From Paenibacillus sp. J5C2022 (GTDB lineage Bacteria > Bacillota > Bacilli > Paenibacillales > Paenibacillaceae), in the NCBI RefSeq assembly GCF_025567625.1, contig NZ_JAOQJC010000008.1, forward strand, positions 1 to 64,000: a stretch of 64,000 bases of DNA. Reading direction: 5' to 3'. This document shows positions 54,789 through 61,480 of the stretch, one piece after another; position 1 is the first letter of the stretch, and each line of letters opens with the position of its first letter. The translations under genes and the position numbers were made by a program. The notes beneath the pieces are model-generated. The model searched no databases and was not told the DNA's origin. It saw only the letters and a list, made by a program, of their open reading frames with translations.

Positions 54789-55877
54789 TTAACGATCATT
54801 CACGCAGAAGTCCTCCCCCCTCAGCTCGACACCGTTAATTACGATAGAGAGCCGATGCTTGCCGGGATAATGCTTGCGTGTCGTCAAGTCTTTGAAGCTG
54901 TGCGCTCTGGTGTATTGCAGCTCCGTGCTATCGATGTCCCGCTCCGCCACTTTGAACAGCTTCCGCGACGTCTTGCCGTTCGCCTTCATGAAGTCTATCG
55001 CATACTCGATTCTTAGCCGCTGGGGATGGGAATCGTTCGTTGAACGTATAGCAAATGTAAAGTTCAGCGTGTCCCCGATCTCGACAGTCGGTTCACTGAT
55101 GGACAACTCCGTTACCGTCACCTCCGGCTTGTCCGGAAAGCCGAACAGGAACAGGATGTCAGGGTCTGCCTTCCGCAGCAGCCCGCGACAGCCATGCTTC
55201 AGAATCCAGTCCGTCCCGGCATGCTTGCTATGCCACCTCCGTGCGATATCCTTCACGACCTCGGGATGATCCTTGGCGATATCGTTCAAGTTATTCGCCA
55301 CGCTCTTCCTCACATAGTCCGACTCGTCTTCCTTCAGACGCTCCAGGACAGGCAGTACCGGTGACGGATCGACCTTGAACGGATGAAGCGCCATCGCCCA
55401 AGGCAATCTCGGCCGACACCCCTCGCTCGCCAGCCGCCTGACATGATGGTCGGAATGGCTTGTCCACTCCAGCATCTGCTTCATCATCCTGTCGGGATCG
55501 GCGAGAATGAACGGTCTGACAGCGAACTCCGAGCTGGAATAAGGCGTGAACCGCGCCAATGCCGCGATGGAGACCTCCCAGTCGTCCAGCCCGTACATTT
55601 CTACGAAGTCCGGGAAGAAGAGATACTCTACTCCCCTGCACTGCGGAGCGATGTCTCCAAGTACGTCCAATGCTTCCCGATAAGACTGGGGCAAAGTCTC
55701 ATGCAGCGCTACGCTAATGTGCCGAATACGCTGCTTCAGCTGCTCCTGCTCCCAGTGTTCATCTTGTATGAGACGCATGAACTGCTCCTCATCGAACGCA
55801 GCATAACGCCCCTTCACCTTATCTGCGAACTGGCGCAAAAAAGCCTCTGTATACTTTCCCGCAAACGTCTCAGCCAT
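54789..55877 (-). CDS. AlkC-type DNA alkylation repair protein with Ig-like domain
   Basis: About 362 residues. Residues 1-245 form HEAT-like helical repeats of the AlkC/AlkD glycosylase superfamily, with ALARFTPYSSSEFAVRPFIL, HVRRLASEGCRPRLPWAMAL and SDYVRKSVANNLNDIAKDHPE. The C-terminal 100 residues are an immunoglobulin-like beta domain (SEPTVEIGDTLNFTFAIRS... HRLSIVINGVEL), as known in AlkC, where it helps to encircle DNA. The enzyme removes N-alkylated purines. GAGAGGAAGAAAGC lies before the ATG at 55877. It stands alone on the minus strand. Confidence 0.85.
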   Translation of the reverse strand: MAETFAGKYTEAFLRQFADKVKGRYAAFDEEQFMRLIQDEHWEQEQLKQRIRHISVALHETLPQSYREALDVLGDIAPQCRGVEYLFFPDFVEMYGLDDWEVSIAALARFTPYSSSEFAVRPFILADPDRMMKQMLEWTSHSDHHVRRLASEGCRPRLPWAMALHPFKVDPSPVLPVLERLKEDESDYVRKSVANNLNDIAKDHPEVVKDIARRWHSKHAGTDWILKHGCRGLLRKADPDILFLFGFPDKPEVTVTELSISEPTVEIGDTLNFTFAIRSTNDSHPQRLRIEYAIDFMKANGKTSRKLFKVAERDIDSTELQYTRAHSFKDLTTRKHYPGKHRLSIVINGVELRGEDFCVNDR

Positions 55878-56009
55878 AGCTTTCTTCCTCTCCATATCAA
55901 GGGGCGTCTCGCCTGCCCGCTATCTTCGCTTCTGTGTATGTAGCATACGCTACATCTATCTTCTCTTCCAACCCCACCAATCGAGCTTCGCACGCCCCAA
56001 AGCAACTTC

Positions 56010-56090
56010 CTATCGCTCATATTGGTCACGTAGCCACCTGTTCAACCATGAAAAGTGTGCGCTATCGCTCAAAATGATCACATAGCCCCT
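56010..56090 (-). repeat. 113-bp-family repeat, single inverted unit (locus 2)
   Basis: Read on the minus strand from 56090, this begins GGGGCTATGTGATCATTTTG. It carries GAGCGAT twice, with CTACGTGACCAATATG before the second. It matches both half-units of the array at 59.8-60.2 kb but lies in the opposite orientation. It fills the gap between the AGE-family gene stop (56096) and the AlkC start. Confidence 0.85.
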
Positions 56091-56095
56091 CACCA

Positions 56096-57565
56096 TTATA
56101 GCTCCTCCACCAACTGGATCAAATTCCTGATGATGTGGAACGGGTCCTTCACGGGAAGCGCCACTGTCTTCGACTGCGGATTCCCCTCCCGGTCCCGAAT
56201 CTGTATCCATTCGCCAACGCTGCTATCGGAATTGGGGAAGGTGCGGAATGTATACGCATGCACGCGCTCATACCAGACCAGCAGCTCCTCATCGCCCGTC
56301 AGCTTGTAGCCCAGCACCGTCGAATACAGCGCCTCGGAATGAGGCCACCACAGCTTGCTTCCCCAGTCGTTCGACACCTTCTTCGCCATGGCGTCATCGG
56401 CGATCCCTTCCATGCTGCCCTTCGGCTGTCCGCCATCGCGATCTACGAACAGCAGGATGCCTCCGTATTCCACGTCCCAGCCCAGCTCCAGCGCACGCTT
56501 CAGTACGCGCACCGCTTTCCGGATGGTCGCATCGTCCCCCAACTGGCGTGCCAGCTCCATGACGAACCACATATCCTCAATCGTATGACCGGGATTCACG
56601 TAGCGGTCAAGCAGCGTCTCCCCACTATGCGAATCTCCGCCAATGACCTCTCCTACACTTCCTGCCGATCCTCCTATAGGGATCATCTCCAGCAGCGTAC
56701 CGTCATCCGTCACAAAATCATCCATAATCTCCATCATATAAGCACGCGCCGCTTCCCTCACTTCGGAGGCATGGATGTCAGCAGCATGTATGGCAAGGGC
56801 ATCACCATTTCCCCCACTGCTGGCTTCTCCCACACTGACAACTTCTCCCCCACTGACGGCTTCATTCCCACAGCACCCGTCAGCACACTCCTCTTGGCCG
56901 CCTTCAGCGATTCCAGCCTCTTCCGCCGCCTGGAGAGCTTCCGCAAGCTCATGCGACACGTTCAGCATAATCATGGGAATGCCGTGCGTGCGATACCCTG
57001 CCGGAATGGGATATGGCTCCGTGCGATATGTCCCCGAAGCAATCCGCGAGCGGATCGAAGCATAGAGCTTCTTCGCCGCATGCAGCGACTCCGCATCGCC
57101 ACTCTCCCGCGCATAGCGGGACAAGCCAAGCAGCACGAAGCAATCCGCGTAGATGCTGGCGGCGTAGTCGTGATCCGACGACAGGCGCTTCGCATTCCCT
57201 TCGCGGTCCGTGACGAATGTGCAGCAGCCATCCCCCATAATGGCATGCCGCATCATGAAGCGTGCGCCTTCGCCGCTTAATGCCAGCAGCCGATCGCGCT
57301 CCTCCGGCGCAAAGCCGTCCATACTCGACAGCTTGGCAAGCAGCCATACCATCCTCCCCTGCGACCACGTATACTTGTCCGTACTGACGAGCGTGCTGCC
57401 GCTATTGTCGAAGCAGGTAAAGAAGCCGCCGAATTCTTCATCGATGCCTCGCTCCAGCCAGAACGGGAGCAGCTGCTCCTTCATATGCTTCCAATAGAAC
57501 GCTTTCAATTGTTCCAGTGATTGCTGCGTAGATACGCTTTTCCCCATCTTCTCACTCACTCCCAT
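56096..57565 (-). CDS. AGE-family sugar epimerase/isomerase with low-complexity insertion
   Basis: The 489-residue protein has the alpha/alpha barrel of the N-acylglucosamine 2-epimerase family. Supporting segments are LPFWLERGIDEEFGGFFTCFDNSG, WSQGRMVWLLAKL, NPGHTIEDMWFVMEL and KLWWPHSEALYSTVLGY, with the catalytic-type His residues in GHTIED and PHSEAL. Between about residues 210 and 265 sits an insertion rich in Gly, Ser, Val and Ala with three Cys residues (ECADGCCGNEAVSGGEVVSV), which makes it some 70-90 residues longer than typical members. It could isomerise mannose, cellobiose or an N-acyl hexosamine; the substrate is not clear. The start codon is uncertain because no good ribosome site is seen. 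Confidence 0.85.
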   Translation of the reverse strand: MGVSEKMGKSVSTQQSLEQLKAFYWKHMKEQLLPFWLERGIDEEFGGFFTCFDNSGSTLVSTDKYTWSQGRMVWLLAKLSSMDGFAPEERDRLLALSGEGARFMMRHAIMGDGCCTFVTDREGNAKRLSSDHDYAASIYADCFVLLGLSRYARESGDAESLHAAKKLYASIRSRIASGTYRTEPYPIPAGYRTHGIPMIMLNVSHELAEALQAAEEAGIAEGGQEECADGCCGNEAVSGGEVVSVGEASSGGNGDALAIHAADIHASEVREAARAYMMEIMDDFVTDDGTLLEMIPIGGSAGSVGEVIGGDSHSGETLLDRYVNPGHTIEDMWFVMELARQLGDDATIRKAVRVLKRALELGWDVEYGGILLFVDRDGGQPKGSMEGIADDAMAKKVSNDWGSKLWWPHSEALYSTVLGYKLTGDEELLVWYERVHAYTFRTFPNSDSSVGEWIQIRDREGNPQSKTVALPVKDPFHIIRNLIQLVEEL

Positions 57566-57620
57566 AATTAGTTACACCTATCATAACGGACATAGAAGGA
57601 AACTCGCAATGTCACTAACT

Positions 57621-59078
57621 CTATCGGGCTCTCATCCCCATGCACTCGTAGTCCTTCAGATGGAACGATACATTAATTTGATAGCTTACTTTAATTTCTT
57701 CCGCCTGAAACTCAACAATATAGATTGCTCTGTATGGCGTTTCCCTGTATACCAGCTCTAGCTCCAGCCTGCGATGCGATGACCAAGTGGCATAAGACAC
57801 CACCTCCTGCTCCACAAAGGACAGATCTTTGTGGAATTTGGCGGTTGAAACCACCAGTCCCTCGCTGTCCAGTGACACGGCGTGGTCTCCATGATCGTCG
57901 AATTGAAAGCGAAGCGTCGGCCGTCCTTGCTCGATGGAGAAAAGCAATTGCTGAATGCCTTGCGGATTGGCAGCCAGCTTGTAGCAGACCTGTTGTCGAG
58001 CATCCATCAGCTTGAATGGATATAGACTGGTGTAATGTACATTAGGCGCTTCGATGCGCGAATCGCGATTATCTCTTAACTGCCGCCACTCTGAAGTTGC
58101 TCTTGTAACGGAAGAATGCGCATGCGAATCGCCGTCTCCATCTCCCCCTCCTCCATTCATGACATGCTTGTAAATAAGCTCCAGCAGCACCTGCAGATCA
58201 CCCATACTGCCAAAGCTCGATGTTGCCGCGACGACAATTCTCTCTTTTGGGGCAACCAGGATCAACTGGCCGAACGCTCCATCGCCCCTGTAGCAGCCGT
58301 GGCGGCACAGATGGAACTGATAACCGTAGCCCTGCATCCAGTCCGGTCTGCGAGCCCCTTCCCGATTGTCGCTTTGCTCGCTGATCGCCACGTTCAGATA
58401 AGCTTCCGATACGATACGCCGTCCCCTATACATGCCCCGGTCAAGCAGCATCTGGCCGAAAGCGGCCATCTCCTCCGTCGTCAAGCTGAGCCCCATTCCC
58501 CCTGCCGTTACGCCCATGGGACAACTCTCCCAACTGACTCCCTCTATCCCGAGAGGCTCGAACAACCGCGGCCTGAGATAGCTGACCAGCCCTTCTCCCG
58601 TGACTCTCTCCAGGATAGCAGCCAGCATATAGGTCGCATGCGTATTGTACAGGAAGCGGCTTCCTGGCCGAAGTGGTACTGGCTGGGCTAGAAAGGCCGC
58701 AATCCAATCCTTTTCGCTCGCCACCACCGAATAAACATTATCGGCATGGCCTGTATTCATACATAGCAGATGATGAATCGTCATAGCCGTCAGATTGGGC
58801 GATACGTAGGCCGGCAACCGGTCAGGGAAGAAGGAAATGACAGAGTCATCCAAGCTCAATAGCCCGGCATCCCGGGCTATGCCGATGGCGATTGAGGTGA
58901 CACTTTTGCTAAGTGAAAACAATAGATGAGGGCCGTCAACAACATACGGCTCCCGGCTATATCTGACCGTCTCCTTCCCGTCCTGCCGCATGAGCAGTGT
59001 GTTCACCTCAAGCCCGGAGCGCATTAGTTCATCTACGAAAGCTTGCATGGCTCGCATCATCCCCCACTTTATTGGCAT
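57621..59078 (-). CDS. Beta-lactamase-fold serine hydrolase
   Basis: A 485-residue protein. The serine beta-lactamase-like domain (about 10-320) has the active-site SxxK as SLSK (residues 55-58, in LLFSLSKSVTSIAIG). At the second motif it reads RFLYNTHATY, so Y-N-T replaces the usual Y-S-N. GYQFHLCRHGCYRGDGAFGQ supplies the HxG-like region. The C-terminal 140 residues form a separate beta-rich domain. No signal peptide is present, so it is probably a cytoplasmic esterase or amidase of the EstB/class C group rather than a true beta-lactamase. Start could also be an ATG around residue 8 or 11, nearer a GGGGG site. Confidence 0.85.
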   Translation of the reverse strand: MPIKWGMMRAMQAFVDELMRSGLEVNTLLMRQDGKETVRYSREPYVVDGPHLLFSLSKSVTSIAIGIARDAGLLSLDDSVISFFPDRLPAYVSPNLTAMTIHHLLCMNTGHADNVYSVVASEKDWIAAFLAQPVPLRPGSRFLYNTHATYMLAAILERVTGEGLVSYLRPRLFEPLGIEGVSWESCPMGVTAGGMGLSLTTEEMAAFGQMLLDRGMYRGRRIVSEAYLNVAISEQSDNREGARRPDWMQGYGYQFHLCRHGCYRGDGAFGQLILVAPKERIVVAATSSFGSMGDLQVLLELIYKHVMNGGGGDGDGDSHAHSSVTRATSEWRQLRDNRDSRIEAPNVHYTSLYPFKLMDARQQVCYKLAANPQGIQQLLFSIEQGRPTLRFQFDDHGDHAVSLDSEGLVVSTAKFHKDLSFVEQEVVSYATWSSHRRLELELVYRETPYRAIYIVEFQAEEIKVSYQINVSFHLKDYECMGMRAR

Positions 59079-59228
59079 AGCTTCTACATAGCTTAATTAA
59101 TCCCCACTTCACTTCTCCCTCATGAATTCCACATCACATAATGTCTGACTATTCCAAAAATCAACTTGCCCCCCAAGTATACTGCATGATATATTGTTTG
59201 GAAAACTTTCAGAGAGTGGGGAATGAAC

Positions 59229-59807
59229 ATGTCTGCCGACAGGTTAATGATCGATGTGCCGGAAAGCTTCGAAAGCGAAAGGATGCTCATCCGCGCGCCG
59301 CGACGGGGAGATGGAGCAATGGTGAACGAGGCGGTCAGAGAAAGTATAGAGGAATTGCGTCCATGGATGCCATGGGCTGAGTCGGTGCCCACACCGGAAG
59401 AGTCCGAGGCGGAGCTGAGAGGAGCGATTATCCGGTATTTGGAGCGGACCGATCTTCGCCTGCTGCTGATCGACAAGGCATCGGGCAAGCTTGTGGGCAG
59501 CAGTGGCCTGCACCGCATGAACTGGTCAGCCGGAGCATTCGAGATCGGTTACTGGCTGCGCACCTCCTGCACGGGTCAAGGATATATGCACGAGGCTGTT
59601 CAGGCGATCACGGAATGGACGGTCGCAGAACTGGGAGCCAATCGCATTGAGATCCGCTGCGATTCCCGCAACACGGCCAGCAAGCGGGTGGCCGAACGGG
59701 CAGGCTATACTCTGGAGGGAATTCTCCGTCAACAGGAACGGGCGGTGGACGGTACGCTTCGGGACACGATGGTCTTCTCGAAGGTTCGCGGGGTAGAGTT
59801 TGGGTAG
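59229..59807 (+). CDS. GNAT N-acetyltransferase, RimJ/RimL type
   Basis: About 192 residues. The fold is that of ribosomal-protein N-acetyltransferases: LMIDVPESFESERMLIRAPRRGDG at the start, GSSGLHRMNWSAGAFEIGYWLRTSCTGQGYMHEAVQAIT around the acetyl-CoA site, and IEIRCDSRNTASKRVAERAGYTLEGILR. The usual R/Q-x-x-G-x-G/A loop appears as TSCTGQGY, with Cys-Thr in place of the first Arg. AGTGGGGA sits six bases before the ATG at 59229. Its target may be a protein N-terminus or a small molecule. Confidence 0.9.
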   Translation: MSADRLMIDVPESFESERMLIRAPRRGDGAMVNEAVRESIEELRPWMPWAESVPTPEESEAELRGAIIRYLERTDLRLLLIDKASGKLVGSSGLHRMNWSAGAFEIGYWLRTSCTGQGYMHEAVQAITEWTVAELGANRIEIRCDSRNTASKRVAERAGYTLEGILRQQERAVDGTLRDTMVFSKVRGVEFG

Positions 59808-59809
59808 CG

Positions 59810-60245
59810 AGTGAGCAATATGAGCGATAGACGGCGACTTTGAGGCGGATGGGGCACAGTTGATGGGGCTATGTGATCATTTTGAGCGATAGCTCACACT
59901 TTTCCACTCATTTTGGTGGCTATGTTAACATTTTGAGCGATTGAAGGCGGCTTACGGGCGAACAGTGCATAGTTGGCGGGGCTATGTGATCATTTTGAGC
60001 GATAGCTCAAACTTTTCCACTCATTTTGGTGGCTATGTGATCATTTTGAGCGATAGAAGGCGGCTTACGAGCCAACAGTGCACAGTTGGCGGGGCTATGT
60101 GATCATTTTGAGCGATAGCGCACACTTTTCCACTCATTTTTGGTGCTATGTAAGCATTTTGAGCGATAGACGGCGACTTTGAGGCGGACGGGGCACGGTT
60201 GATGGGGCTATGTGATCATTTTGAGCGATAAAAGGCGGCTTCGAG
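59810..60245. repeat. 113-bp tandem repeat array (locus 3)
   Basis: GGGGCTATGTGATCATTTTG begins at 59865, 59978, 60091 and 60204, always exactly 113 bases apart. Each full unit has two half-units: the one named and a second starting GGCTATGT about 50 bases later. Each half-unit ends in GAGCGAT, and eight GAGCGAT copies lie in the array. Units differ at scattered positions, so the array is not recent. It fills almost the whole gap between two convergent genes. Confidence 0.92.
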
Positions 60246-60298
60246 GTAGAATAGAGCGACTGTGTCACCCTCCACCTCCCCCCCGCCGTACCTGCCAT

Positions 60299-61234
60299 TT
60301 ACTTCACGGAGCTAATCAGCCACTCCGCAATATCAAGGTATACTTCTTCCTTGCCCACCTCGTTCAATAGTTCATGCCGCATTCCCTCGTACAGCTTCAG
60401 CCTTACATTAGTCATGCCCACAGCCCGATAAAGGCCGTACGCCTGGCGAACGGTTTTGCCGAAGCTGCCGACAGGATCGTCCTTGCCGGATATGAACAGC
60501 ACTGGCAGCTCCTTCGGAGTCAGCGCAATATGCTTCTTGTCCGTAATGAACAGCAAGCCTTCGAACATGTCGCGGAATCCGCCTGACGTGAATACGAAGC
60601 CGCAGCGCTCATCTTGCAGGAATCGGTCCACCTCGGCCTCGTCGCGGGACAGCCAGTCCTGAGCCGTCCGGTTCGGCTTGAACCGCTTGTTGAACGAGCG
60701 ATACGTCAAGTTATACAAGACAGCGCTGCGGTGCCTGATCCCTTTCGACCGGATCTCACGCTCGGCAAGCAGCTTCCCTAGCCTCAGAGAGCTTCTGACA
60801 TAGTGTGCCGTGCCGGACAGGATAAGACCGGACAGCCCGGAGCCGTGGACAATGGCATAATGCCGAGCCAGGAATGAGCCCATGCTATGCCCGAACAGGA
60901 CAATCTTCAGCTCCGGGTGCTGCTTGCCAATGAACGCTCTTACCTCATGCAGCTCATCGACCATGCTCTCCCAGCCGCCCGTATCGCCGAAGTAGCCCAG
61001 ATCCTCTTGCGGAGTCGAATGACCGTGTCCTCTCAGATCGCTGGCGTATACGATCCACCCCTGCTCTGCCATATAACGCGCGAATCGGTCGTAACGCAGC
61101 GCATGCTCGCATGATCCATGAACCAACTGCAAGACACCTCTTACCGCCACTTCAGCCCCATCTTCAACTTGCTCCCACCTGTAGACGGATATAGCTCCCT
61201 CTGCCAAAGCAAGCTCTGATCTCCTCACACTCAT
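60299..61234 (-). CDS. Alpha/beta hydrolase, monoacylglycerol-lipase type
   Basis: About 311 residues. The lipase-type nucleophile elbow is GHSMGS, preceded by YASDLRGHGHSTPQEDLGYF, which is typical of the lysophospholipase/monoglyceride lipase (Hydrolase_4) group. The catalytic Asp lies in SGKDDPVG and the His in EGMRHELLNE. No signal peptide, so it is cytoplasmic. The frame is open to 61312, but CGGAGGCGACGGC precedes the ATG at 61234. Gene stands alone and its physiological substrate is unknown. Confidence 0.9.
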   Translation of the reverse strand: MSVRRSELALAEGAISVYRWEQVEDGAEVAVRGVLQLVHGSCEHALRYDRFARYMAEQGWIVYASDLRGHGHSTPQEDLGYFGDTGGWESMVDELHEVRAFIGKQHPELKIVLFGHSMGSFLARHYAIVHGSGLSGLILSGTAHYVRSSLRLGKLLAEREIRSKGIRHRSAVLYNLTYRSFNKRFKPNRTAQDWLSRDEAEVDRFLQDERCGFVFTSGGFRDMFEGLLFITDKKHIALTPKELPVLFISGKDDPVGSFGKTVRQAYGLYRAVGMTNVRLKLYEGMRHELLNEVGKEEVYLDIAEWLISSVK

Positions 61235-61355
61235 GCCGTCGCCTCCGATTCCGCTCATTTGCCTTCTATTATATATCCTGAGCGGCTGATCGTGTATCCA
61301 TTCCCTGCTCATTCCCCATTATTTTTCGGAAAATACGGCAACGGAGGCTGCCACT

Positions 61356-61480
61356 GGGCTCCGATTTTACAAGCGGACGCAGGCTATATGAGCTCCGATC
61401 TTAAAAGCATACGCCGGCTATATGGGCTCCGATCTTACAAGCGGACGCCAGCTATATGAGCTTCGACCTCACAAGCAGTC
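61356..61480. repeat. 34-bp tandem repeat overlapping an SLH gene end
   Basis: Units start at 61356, 61390, 61424 and 61458 (GGGCTCCGAT or GAGCTCCGAT, then a TTACAAGCGGACGC-like stretch, then GCTATAT). The spacing is exactly 34 bases each time. The last unit is partial and degenerate. It crosses the stop codon of the SLH gene (61452), so it encodes that protein's last residues. It is unrelated in sequence to the 113-bp family. Confidence 0.88.

Noticed and set aside
57621..59078. Antibiotic-resistance beta-lactamase
   Set aside because: It has SxxK but no export signal, a Y-N-T in place of Y-S-N and an extra C-terminal domain. An esterase-like role is more likely.
59810..60245. CRISPR array
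   Set aside because: The period is regular, but the 113-base units are conserved along their whole length and there are no unique spacers. No cas genes are in the window.
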